Part shown: piece after piece, positions 1 through 11,243 of the stretch
Layout: each line of letters starts with the position of its first letter
Position numbering within the stretch: the stretch's first letter is position 1
NCBI GenBank assembly: GCA_037893245.1
Contig: JBAIAA010001594.1
Coordinates: 45,431 to 109,430 of the forward strand
Length of the DNA: 64,000 bases
Origin: Crossaster papposus
Lineage: Eukaryota > Echinodermata > Asteroidea > Velatida > Solasteridae
Reading direction: 5' to 3'
Translations under genes and position numbers: made by a program
Notes under the pieces: model-generated
The model's input: the letters and a program-made list of their open reading frames with translations, nothing else
Databases searched by the model: none
Told to the model about the DNA's origin: nothing

Positions 1-3000
1 GGGAAAGAAGTGTGCATAAGAAATATGTAAAGGGAAAGAAGTGTGCATAAGAAATATGTAAAGGGAAAGAAGTGTGCATAAGAAATATGTAAAGGGAAAG
101 AAGTGTGCATAAGAAATATGTAAAGGGAAAGAAGTGTGCATAAGAAATATGTAAAGGGAAAGAAGTGTGCATAAGAAATATGTAAAGGGAAAGAAGTGTG
201 CATAAGAAATATGTAAAGGGAAAGAAGTGTGCATAAGAAATATGTAAAGGGAAAGAAGTGTGCATAAGAAATATGTAAAGGGAAAGAAGTGTGCATAAGA
301 AATATGTAAAGGGAAAGAAGTGTGCATAAGAAATATGTAAAGGGAAAGAAGTGTGCATAAGAAATATGTAAAGGGAAAGAAGTGTGCATAAGAAATATGT
401 AAAGGGAAAGAAGTGTGCATAAGAAATATGTAAAGGGAAAGAAGTGTGCATAAGAAATATGTAAAGGGAAAGAAGTGTGCATAAGAAATATGTAAAGGGA
501 AAGAAGTGTGCATAAGAAATATGTAAAGGGAAAGAAGTGTGCATAAGAAATATGTAAAGGGAAAGAAGTGTGCATAAGAAATATGTAAAGGGAAAGAAGT
601 GTGCATAAGAAATATGTAAAGGGAAAGAAGTGTGCATAAGAAATATGTAAAGGGAAAGAAGTGTGCATAAGAAATATGTAAAGGGAAAGAAGTGTGCATA
701 AGAAATATGTAAAGGGAAAGAAGTGTGCATAAGAAATATGTAAAGGGAAAGAAGTGTGCATAAGAAATATGTAAAGGGAAAGAAGTGTGCATAAGAAATA
801 TGTAAAGGGAAAGAAGTGTGCATAAGAAATATGTAAAGGGAAAGAAGTGTGCATAAGAAATATGTAAAGGGAAAGAAGTGTGCATAAGAAATATGTAAAG
901 GGAAAGAAGTGTGCATAAGAAATATGTAAAGGGAAAGAAGTGTGCATAAGAAATATGTAAAGGGAAAGAAGTGTGCATAAGAAATATGTAAAGGGAAAGA
1001 AGTGTGCATAAGAAATATGTAAAGGGAAAGAAGTGTGCATAAGAAATATGTAAAGGGAAAGAAGTGTGCATAAGAAATATGTAAAGGGAAAGAAGTGTGC
1101 ATAAGAAATATGTAAAGGGAAAGAAGTGTGCATAAGAAATATGTAAAGGGAAAGAAGTGTGCATAAGAAATATGTAAAGGGAAAGAAGTGTGCATAAGAA
1201 ATATGTAAAGGGAAAGAAGTGTGCATAAGAAATATGTAAAGGGAAAGAAGTGTGCATAAGAAATATGTAAAGGGAAAGAAGTGTGCATAAGAAATATGTA
1301 AAGGGAAAGAAGTGTGCATAAGAAATATGTAAAGGGAAAGAAGTGTGCATAAGAAATATGTAAAGGGAAAGAAGTGTGCATAAGAAATATGTAAAGGGAA
1401 AGAAGTGTGCATAAGAAATATGTAAAGGGAAAGAAGTGTGCATAAGAAATATGTAAAGGGAAAGAAGTGTGCATAAGAAATATGTAAAGGGAAAGAAGTG
1501 TGCATAAGAAATATGTAAAGGGAAAGAAGTGTGCATAAGAAATATGTAAAGGGAAAGAAGTGTGCATAAGAAATATGTAAAGGGAAAGAAGTGTGCATAA
1601 GAAATATGTAAAGGGAAAGAAGTGTGCATAAGAAATATGTAAAGGGAAAGAAGTGTGCATAAGAAATATGTAAAGGGAAAGAAGTGTGCATAAGAAATAT
1701 GTAAAGGGAAAGAAGTGTGCATAAGAAATATGTAAAGGGAAAGAAGTGTGCATAAGAAATATGTAAAGGGAAAGAAGTGTGCATAAGAAATATGTAAAGG
1801 GAAAGAAGTGTGCATAAGAAATATGTAAAGGGAAAGAAGTGTGCATAAGAAATATGTAAAGGGAAAGAAGTGTGCATAAGAAATATGTAAAGGGAAAGAA
1901 GTGTGCATAAGAAATATGTAAAGGGAAAGAAGTGTGCATAAGAAATATGTAAAGGGAAAGAAGTGTGCATAAGAAATATGTAAAGGGAAAGAAGTGTGCA
2001 TAAGAAATATGTAAAGGGAAAGAAGTGTGCATAAGAAATATGTAAAGGGAAAGAAGTGTGCATAAGAAATATGTAAAGGGAAAGAAGTGTGCATAAGAAA
2101 TATGTAAAGGGAAAGAAGTGTGCATAAGAAATATGTAAAGGGAAAGAAGTGTGCATAAGAAATATGTAAAGGGAAAGAAGTGTGCATAAGAAATATGTAA
2201 AGGGAAAGAAGTGTGCATAAGAAATATGTAAAGGGAAAGAAGTGTGCATAAGAAATATGTAAAGGGAAAGAAGTGTGCATAAGAAATATGTAAAGGGAAA
2301 GAAGTGTGCATAAGAAATATGTAAAGGGAAAGAAGTGTGCATAAGAAATATGTAAAGGGAAAGAAGTGTGCATAAGAAATATGTAAAGGGAAAGAAGTGT
2401 GCATAAGAAATATGTAAAGGGAAAGAAGTGTGCATAAGAAATATGTAAAGGGAAAGAAGTGTGCATAAGAAATATGTAAAGGGAAAGAAGTGTGCATAAG
2501 AAATATGTAAAGGGAAAGAAGTGTGCATAAGAAATATGTAAAGGGAAAGAAGTGTGCATAAGAAATATGTAAAGGGAAAGAAGTGTGCATAAGAAATATG
2601 TAAAGGGAAAGAAGTGTGCATAAGAAATATGTAAAGGGAAAGAAGTGTGCATAAGAAATATGTAAAGGGAAAGAAGTGTGCATAAGAAATATGTAAAGGG
2701 AAAGAAGTGTGCATAAGAAATATGTAAAGGGAAAGAAGTGTGCATAAGAAATATGTAAAGGGAAAGAAGTGTGCATAAGAAATATGTAAAGGGAAAGAAG
2801 TGTGCATAAGAAATATGTAAAGGGAAAGAAGTGTGCATAAGAAATATGTAAAGGGAAAGAAGTGTGCATAAGAAATATGTAAAGGGAAAGAAGTGTGCAT
2901 AAGAAATATGTAAAGGGAAAGAAGTGTGCATAAGAAATATGTAAAGGGAAAGAAGTGTGCATAAGAAATATGTAAAGGGAAAGAAGTGTGCATAAGAAAT

Positions 3001-6000
3001 ATGTAAAGGGAAAGAAGTGTGCATAAGAAATATGTAAAGGGAAAGAAGTGTGCATAAGAAATATGTAAAGGGAAAGAAGTGTGCATAAGAAATATGTAAA
3101 GGGAAAGAAGTGTGCATAAGAAATATGTAAAGGGAAAGAAGTGTGCATAAGAAATATGTAAAGGGAAAGAAGTGTGCATAAGAAATATGTAAAGGGAAAG
3201 AAGTGTGCATAAGAAATATGTAAAGGGAAAGAAGTGTGCATAAGAAATATGTAAAGGGAAAGAAGTGTGCATAAGAAATATGTAAAGGGAAAGAAGTGTG
3301 CATAAGAAATATGTAAAGGGAAAGAAGTGTGCATAAGAAATATGTAAAGGGAAAGAAGTGTGCATAAGAAATATGTAAAGGGAAAGAAGTGTGCATAAGA
3401 AATATGTAAAGGGAAAGAAGTGTGCATAAGAAATATGTAAAGGGAAAGAAGTGTGCATAAGAAATATGTAAAGGGAAAGAAGTGTGCATAAGAAATATGT
3501 AAAGGGAAAGAAGTGTGCATAAGAAATATGTAAAGGGAAAGAAGTGTGCATAAGAAATATGTAAAGGGAAAGAAGTGTGCATAAGAAATATGTAAAGGGA
3601 AAGAAGTGTGCATAAGAAATATGTAAAGGGAAAGAAGTGTGCATAAGAAATATGTAAAGGGAAAGAAGTGTGCATAAGAAATATGTAAAGGGAAAGAAGT
3701 GTGCATAAGAAATATGTAAAGGGAAAGAAGTGTGCATAAGAAATATGTAAAGGGAAAGAAGTGTGCATAAGAAATATGTAAAGGGAAAGAAGTGTGCATA
3801 AGAAATATGTAAAGGGAAAGAAGTGTGCATAAGAAATATGTAAAGGGAAAGAAGTGTGCATAAGAAATATGTAAAGGGAAAGAAGTGTGCATAAGAAATA
3901 TGTAAAGGGAAAGAAGTGTGCATAAGAAATATGTAAAGGGAAAGAAGTGTGCATAAGAAATATGTAAAGGGAAAGAAGTGTGCATAAGAAATATGTAAAG
4001 GGAAAGAAGTGTGCATAAGAAATATGTAAAGGGAAAGAAGTGTGCATAAGAAATATGTAAAGGGAAAGAAGTGTGCATAAGAAATATGTAAAGGGAAAGA
4101 AGTGTGCATAAGAAATATGTAAAGGGAAAGAAGTGTGCATAAGAAATATGTAAAGGGAAAGAAGTGTGCATAAGAAATATGTAAAGGGAAAGAAGTGTGC
4201 ATAAGAAATATGTAAAGGGAAAGAAGTGTGCATAAGAAATATGTAAAGGGAAAGAAGTGTGCATAAGAAATATGTAAAGGGAAAGAAGTGTGCATAAGAA
4301 ATATGTAAAGGGAAAGAAGTGTGCATAAGAAATATGTAAAGGGAAAGAAGTGTGCATAAGAAATATGTAAAGGGAAAGAAGTGTGCATAAGAAATATGTA
4401 AAGGGAAAGAAGTGTGCATAAGAAATATGTAAAGGGAAAGAAGTGTGCATAAGAAATATGTAAAGGGAAAGAAGTGTGCATAAGAAATATGTAAAGGGAA
4501 AGAAGTGTGCATAAGAAATATGTAAAGGGAAAGAAGTGTGCATAAGAAATATGTAAAGGGAAAGAAGTGTGCATAAGAAATATGTAAAGGGAAAGAAGTG
4601 TGCATAAGAAATATGTAAAGGGAAAGAAGTGTGCATAAGAAATATGTAAAGGGAAAGAAGTGTGCATAAGAAATATGTAAAGGGAAAGAAGTGTGCATAA
4701 GAAATATGTAAAGGGAAAGAAGTGTGCATAAGAAATATGTAAAGGGAAAGAAGTGTGCATAAGAAATATGTAAAGGGAAAGAAGTGTGCATAAGAAATAT
4801 GTAAAGGGAAAGAAGTGTGCATAAGAAATATGTAAAGGGAAAGAAGTGTGCATAAGAAATATGTAAAGGGAAAGAAGTGTGCATAAGAAATATGTAAAGG
4901 GAAAGAAGTGTGCATAAGAAATATGTAAAGGGAAAGAAGTGTGCATAAGAAATATGTAAAGGGAAAGAAGTGTGCATAAGAAATATGTAAAGGGAAAGAA
5001 GTGTGCATAAGAAATATGTAAAGGGAAAGAAGTGTGCATAAGAAATATGTAAAGGGAAAGAAGTGTGCATAAGAAATATGTAAAGGGAAAGAAGTGTGCA
5101 TAAGAAATATGTAAAGGGAAAGAAGTGTGCATAAGAAATATGTAAAGGGAAAGAAGTGTGCATAAGAAATATGTAAAGGGAAAGAAGTGTGCATAAGAAA
5201 TATGTAAAGGGAAAGAAGTGTGCATAAGAAATATGTAAAGGGAAAGAAGTGTGCATAAGAAATATGTAAAGGGAAAGAAGTGTGCATAAGAAATATGTAA
5301 AGGGAAAGAAGTGTGCATAAGAAATATGTAAAGGGAAAGAAGTGTGCATAAGAAATATGTAAAGGGAAAGAAGTGTGCATAAGAAATATGTAAAGGGAAA
5401 GAAGTGTGCATAAGAAATATGTAAAGGGAAAGAAGTGTGCATAAGAAATATGTAAAGGGAAAGAAGTGTGCATAAGAAATATGTAAAGGGAAAGAAGTGT
5501 GCATAAGAAATATGTAAAGGGAAAGAAGTGTGCATAAGAAATATGTAAAGGGAAAGAAGTGTGCATAAGAAATATGTAAAGGGAAAGAAGTGTGCATAAG
5601 AAATATGTAAAGGGAAAGAAGTGTGCATAAGAAATATGTAAAGGGAAAGAAGTGTGCATAAGAAATATGTAAAGGGAAAGAAGTGTGCATAAGAAATATG
5701 TAAAGGGAAAGAAGTGTGCATAAGAAATATGTAAAGGGAAAGAAGTGTGCATAAGAAATATGTAAAGGGAAAGAAGTGTGCATAAGAAATATGTAAAGGG
5801 AAAGAAGTGTGCATAAGAAATATGTAAAGGGAAAGAAGTGTGCATAAGAAATATGTAAAGGGAAAGAAGTGTGCATAAGAAATATGTAAAGGGAAAGAAG
5901 TGTGCATAAGAAATATGTAAAGGGAAAGAAGTGTGCATAAGAAATATGTAAAGGGAAAGAAGTGTGCATAAGAAATATGTAAAGGGAAAGAAGTGTGCAT

Positions 6001-7029
6001 AAGAAATATGTAAAGGGAAAGAAGTGTGCATAAGAAATATGTAAAGGGAAAGAAGTGTGCATAAGAAATATGTAAAGGGAAAGAAGTGTGCATAAGAAAT
6101 ATGTAAAGGGAAAGAAGTGTGCATAAGAAATATGTAAAGGGAAAGAAGTGTGCATAAGAAATATGTAAAGGGAAAGAAGTGTGCATAAGAAATATGTAAA
6201 GGGAAAGAAGTGTGCATAAGAAATATGTAAAGGGAAAGAAGTGTGCATAAGAAATATGTAAAGGGAAAGAAGTGTGCATAAGAAATATGTAAATGGAAAG
6301 AAGTGTGCATAAGAAATATGTAAAGGGAAAGAAGTGTGCATAAGAAATATGTAAAGGGAAAGAAGTGTGCATAAGAAATATGTAAAGGGAAAGAAGTGTG
6401 CATAAGAAATATGTAAAGGGAAAGAAGTGTGCATAAGAAATATGTAAAGGGAAAGAAGTGTGCATAAGAAATATGTAAAGGGAAAGAAGTGTGCATAAGA
6501 AATATGTAAAGGGAAAGAAGTGTGCATAAGAAATATGTAAAGGGAAAGAAGTGTGCATAAGAAATATGTAAAGGGAAAGAAGTGTGCATAAGAAATATGT
6601 AAAGGGAAAGAAGTGTGCATAAGAAATATGTAAAGGGAAAGAAGTGTGCATAAGAAATATGTAAAGGGAAAAAAGTGTGCATAAGAAATATGTAAAGGGA
6701 AAGAAGTGTGCATAAGAAATATGTAAAGGGAAAGAAGTGTGCATAAGAAATATGTAAGGGAAAGAAGTGTGCATAAGAAATATGTAAAGGGAAAGAAGTG
6801 TGCATAAGAAATATGTAAAGGGAAAGAAGTGTGCATAAGAAATATGTAAAGGGAAAGAAGTGTGCATAAGAAATATGTAAAGGGAAAGAAGTGTGCATAA
6901 GAAATATGTAAAGGGAAAGAAGTGTGCATAAGAAATATGTAAAGGGAAAGAAGTGTGCATAAGAAATATGTAAAGGGAAAGAAGTGTGCATAAGAAATAT
7001 GTAAAGGGAAAGAAGTGTGCATAAGAAAT

Positions 7030-7065
7030 AAACACATGATGTCGGGACAAGCCCTCGAGTTAAAT
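7030..7065. repeat. 36-bp spacer inside satellite array 1
   Basis: A 36-bp non-satellite block interrupts a 31-mer between its AAAT and ATGTAAA parts. It starts AAACACATGATGTCGGGACA and ends CCCTCGAGTTAAAT. Its last four bases repeat the AAAT just before it. The second monomer after it is a 30-bp variant containing AATAATAAA. This is the CGGGA version of the spacer; most copies in array 2 read GGGAA. Confidence 0.95.
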
Positions 7066-9698
7066 ATGTAAAGGGAAAGAAGTGTGCATAAGAAATAATA
7101 AAGGGAAAGAAGTGTGCATAAGAAATATGTAAAGGGAAAGAAGTGTGCATAAGAAATATGTAAAGGGAAAGAAGTGTGCATAAGAAATATGTAAAGGGAA
7201 AGAAGTGTGCATAAGAAATATGTAAAGGGAAAGAAGTGTGCATAAGAAATATGTAAAGGGAAAGAAGTGTGCATAAGAAATATGTAAAGGGAAAGAAGTG
7301 TGCATAAGAAATATGTAAAGGGAAAGAAGTGTGCATAAGAAATATGTAAAGGGAAAGAAGTGTGCATAAGAAATATGTAAAGGGAAAGAAGTGTGCATAA
7401 GAAATATGTAAAGGGAAAGAAGTGTGCATAAGAAATATGTAAAGGGAAAGAAGTGTGCATAAGAAATATGTAAAGGGAAAGAAGTGTGCATAAGAAATAT
7501 GTAAAGGGAAAGAAGTGTGCATAAGAAATATGTAAAGGGAAAGAAGTGTGCATAAGAAATATGTAAAGGGAAAGAAGTGTGCATAAGAAATATGTAAAGG
7601 GAAAGAAGTGTGCATAAGAAATATGTAAAGGGAAAGAAGTGTGCATAAGAAATATGTAAAGGGAAAGAAGTGTGCATAAGAAATATGTAAAGGGAAAGAA
7701 GTGTGCATAAGAAATATGTAAAGGGAAAGAAGTGTGCATAAGAAATATGTAAAGGGAAAGAAGTGTGCATAAGAAATATGTAAAGGGAAAGAAGTGTGCA
7801 TAAGAAATATGTAAAGGGAAAGAAGTGTGCATAAGAAATATGTAAAGGGAAAGAAGTGTGCATAAGAAATATGTAAAGGGAAAGAAGTGTGCATAAGAAA
7901 TATGTAAAGGGAAAGAAGTGTGCATAAGAAATATGTAAAGGGAAAGAAGTGTGCATAAGAAATATGTAAAGGGAAAGAAGTGTGCATAAGAAATATGCAA
8001 AGGGAAAGAAGTGTGCATAAGAAATATGTAAAGGGAAAGAAGTGTGCATAAGAAATATGTAAAGGGAAAGAAGTGTGCATAAGAAATATGTAAAGGGAAA
8101 GAAGTGTGCATAAGAAATATGTAAAGGGAAAGAAGTGTGCATAAGAAATATGTAAAGGGAAAGAAGTGTGCATAAGAAATATGTAAAGGGAAAGAAGTGT
8201 GCATAAGAAATATGTAAAGGGAAAGAAGTGTGCATAAGAAATATGTAAAGGGAAAGAAGTGTGCATAATAAATATGTAAAGGGAAAGAAGTGTGCATAAT
8301 AAATATGTAAAGGGAAAGAAGTGTGCATAAGAAATATGTAAAGGGAAAGAAGTGTGCATACGAAATATGTAAAGGGAAAGAAGTGTGCATACGAAATATG
8401 TAAAGGGAAAGAAGTGTGCATACGAAATATGTAAAGGGAAAGAAGTGTGCATAAGAAATATGTAAAGGGAAAGAAGTGTGCATAAGAAATATGTAAAGGG
8501 AAAGAAGTGTGCATAAGAAATATGTAAAGGGAAAGAAGTGTGCATAAGAAATATGTAAAGGGAAAGAAGTGTGCATAAGAAATATGTAAAGGGAAAGAAG
8601 TGTGCATAAGAAATATGTAAAGGGAAAGAAGTGTGCATAAGAAATATGTAAAGGGAAAGAAGTGTGCATAAGAAATATGTAAAGGGAAAGAAGTGTGCAT
8701 AAGAAATATGTAAAGGGAAAGAAGTGTGCATAAGAAATATGTAAAGGGAAAGAAGTGTGCATAAGAAATATGTAAAGGGAAAGAAGTGTGCATAAGAAAT
8801 ATGTAAAGGGAAAGAAGTGTGCATAAGAAATATGTAAAGGGAAAGAAGTGTGCATAAGAAATATGTAAAGGGAAAGAAGTGTGCATAAGAAATATGTAAA
8901 GGGAAAGAAGTGTGCATAAGAAATATGTAAAGGGAAAGAAGTGTGCATAAGAAATATGTAAAGGGAAAGAAGTGTGCATAAGAAATATGTAAAGGGAAAG
9001 AAGTGTGCATAAGAAATATGTAAAGGGAAAGAAGTGTGCATAAGAAATATGTAAAGGGAAAGAAGTGTGCATAAGAAATATGTAAAGGGAAAGAAGTGTG
9101 CATAAGAAATATGTAAAGGGAAAGAAGTGTGCATAAGAAATATGTAAAGGGAAAGAAGTGTGCATAAGAAATATGTAAAGGGAAAGAAGTGTGCATAAGA
9201 AATATGTAAAGGGAAAGAAGTGTGCATAAGAAATATGTAAAGGGAAAGAAGTGTGCATAAGAAATATGTAAAGGGAAAGAAGTGTGCATAAGAAATATGT
9301 AAAGGGAAAGAAGTGTGCATAAGAAATATGTAAAGGGAAAGAAGTGTGCATAAGAAATATGTAAAGGGAAAGAAGTGTGCATAAGAAATATGTAAAGGGA
9401 AAGAAGTGTGCATAAGAAATATGTAAAGGGAAAAAAGTGTGCATAAGAAATATGTAAAGGGAAAGAAGTGTGCATAAGAAATATGTAAAGGGAAAGAAGT
9501 GTGCATAAGAAATATGTAAGGGAAAGAAGTGTGCATAAGAAATATGTAAAAGAAAAGAAGTGTGCATAAGAAATATGTAAAGGGAAAGAAGTGTGCATAA
9601 TAAATATGTAAAGGGAAAGAAGTGTGCATAAGAAATATGTAAAGGGAAAGAAGTGTGCATAAGAAATATGTAAAGGGAAAGAAGTGTGCATAAGAAAT
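7066..9698. repeat. Variable part of satellite array 1
   Basis: About 85 units lie between the spacer and the right edge of the array. Unlike positions 1-6293, several units carry substitutions also seen in array 2, such as GCATAATAAAT near 8269 and 8300, GCATACGAAAT at 8360-8425, and AAGTGTGC preceded by an A-rich AAAAAA near 9433. This suggests that the edge has exchanged with, or shares ancestry with, array 2. Confidence 0.85.
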
Positions 9699-9720
9699 AA
9701 ACACATGATGTGGGAACAAG
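9699..9720. repeat. Left half of a split spacer (array 1 edge)
   Basis: The array ends with the first 22 bp of the GGGAA-type spacer, finishing ...GGGAACAAG, and then continues TCCCCAGC into unique DNA. In intact spacers the same bases continue CCCTCGAG. The missing part is found at 40484-40499, on the other side of the unique segment. Confidence 0.9.
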
Positions 9721-9785
9721 TCCCCAGCATTCTCATACGTTGTGTACAAACCAAACTCATTATGTGGTTGAGCAAATACTACCCC

Positions 9786-9825
9786 AAACCACAGAATAAC
9801 CCACTTGTGGGTTATTCTGTGGTTT
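9786..9825. repeat. Perfect 19+2+19 inverted repeat
   Basis: The left arm AAACCACAGAATAACCCAC is followed by TT and its exact reverse complement. It lies 66 bp inside the left edge of the unique segment. Its CCACAGAAT core recurs in inverted form at 9879-9891 and in direct form near the right edge of the segment (40457-40465). Confidence 0.9.
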
Positions 9826-10247
9826 GAGCAAAATAATTTTGCGCTGTTTGTGGTTTTGGTCACTCTGAATCACGGGTTATTCTGTGGATTGACCTGACGA
9901 GCTGTTGACCTGCAAATATCTATAAAACTAATTATAAAATGTCAACAGTCATAACTTTTGACATGATTACCCGATTTCCAAACCTTTTTCATATTTAGAA
10001 TGTGTATATTTTTAACATCAAAACAACATATAAAATATAAAATAACAAAGAAATTTTAATAAATTAAAAATGTTGCTCATTGTGTGGTTTAGCGGTTCAC
10101 TGTAAATGTACATGTACATGTACATTTTTGTCACGTGTGTGTATTTTTCTCGAGACGTTTAATTGCCAATACAAACAAATATCATAATGTATTATACAAT
10201 TTGCAATGTAATTCGTTAAAAACGGTTTCAAGCTTATGTGCTGTCCC

Positions 10248-10276
10248 GGGGGGGGTGGGGGGGGGGGGGGGGGGGG
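10248..10276. repeat. Poly-G tract
   Basis: A run of 28 G is broken by a single T at 10256. Such runs can form G-quadruplexes and are hard to sequence, so the exact length is uncertain. A second 15-G run lies at 11628-11642. Confidence 0.9.
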
Positions 10277-10503
10277 TCTGATCTGACCAAGACCTAATTT
10301 GTGTTTGTGTTTAAAAGCAGGTAATATACCCGTGCTCACACGCTGAATACCAAGATGGGCAAGTAAAAAAACATTGCCAATTGATGCATGGAAAACATTA
10401 TGATTGAAACACAAACAAATACCAACTCTTACCACGTTTGCATATATGCACCTGAAATGCATATTTAATTAAGCCATGCACGGTCATTTTTTTTCTTTTC
10501 GCA

Positions 10504-11243
10504 TCAACAAATTACCTCAAAAACACATGTTGTCAAAGGTTAACAATTCATTAATGATAAATTCATTCTAAAAACTATCAATTACATTTTTCAATAAAAA
10601 CATAGATTTGTTTAAAGGTAGTTGTAATTTTCGCAGCCACAAATTACCTCAAAACACATGTTGTCAAAGGTTAACAATTCATTAATGATAAATTCATTCC
10701 AAAAACTATCAATTTCATTTGTCAATAACAACATAGATTTGTTTAAAGGTAGTGTATAAAATTATTGCTTTTGTTGTAATTTTCGCAGCCACAAATTACC
10801 TCAAAAACACATGTTGTCAAAGGTTAACAATTTATTAATGATAAATTCATTCCCAAAACTATCAATTTCATTTGTCAATAACAACATAGATTTGTTCAAA
10901 TGTAGTGTACAAAATTATTGTTTTTGTTGTAATTTTCGCAGCCACAAATTACCTCAAAAACACATGTTGTCAAAGGTTAACAATTTATTAATGATAAATC
11001 ATTCCAAAAACTATCTATTTCATTTTTCAATAAAAACATAGATTTGTTTAAAGGTAGTGTATACAATTATTGCTTTTGTTGTAATTTTCGCAGCCACAAA
11101 TTACCTCAAAAACACATGTTGTCAAAGGTTAACAATTTATTAATGATAAATTCATTCCCAAAACTATCAATTTCATTTTTCAATAACAACATAGATTTGT
11201 TTAAAGGTAGTGTACACCCTTTGCTTTTGTTGTAATTTTCGAA
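10504..11243. repeat. Five tandem copies of a ~152-bp repeat
   Basis: Copies start near 10504, 10635, 10786, 10940 and 11092, each with CACAAATTACCTCAAAAACA followed by TGTTGTCAAAGGTTAACAA. The first is about 131 bp and lacks an internal piece; the others are 151-154 bp. Small frames of 60-76 codons here repeat the same peptide because the DNA repeats, and are not genes. Confidence 0.9.

Larger units (their letters stand above)
1..9720. repeat. 31-bp satellite array 1
   Basis: This is a tandem array with a strict 31-bp period; unit 1 is positions 1-31 and its core reads GTGTGCATAAGAAATATG. It runs off the left edge, so its true length is unknown; about 313 units are visible. Positions 1-6293 look like about 203 identical units by eye. 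The first substitution is at 6294 (GGG to TGG), after which point variants, 30-bp units and one 36-bp spacer appear. The plus strand has stop codons in each unit; the minus strand has none in any frame, so long minus-strand frames here are not evidence of a gene. The array ends at 9720 in the first 22 bp of the spacer motif. Confidence 0.98.
9721..10500. other. AT-rich flank with hairpin and G-run
   Basis: I see no gene here. Contents are a 40-bp perfect hairpin (9786-9825), a second ATTCTGTGGATTG copy at 9879-9891, an ACATGTACATGTACATGTACA-like alternating tract near 10107, and a G-run at 10248-10276. The 121-codon minus-strand frame here owes its proline run to the G-run and is not taken as a gene. 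Confidence 0.6.

Noticed and set aside
1..9720. CRISPR array
   Set aside because: The 31-bp units are head to tail with no unique spacers between them; this is satellite DNA in a eukaryotic context.
10097..10462. 121-codon minus-strand frame with a proline run
   Set aside because: The proline run is the G-run at 10248-10276 read backwards; there is no domain or splice support.
10811..11235. Two small plus-strand frames with repeated peptide
   Set aside because: They are translations of the ~152-bp tandem repeat.
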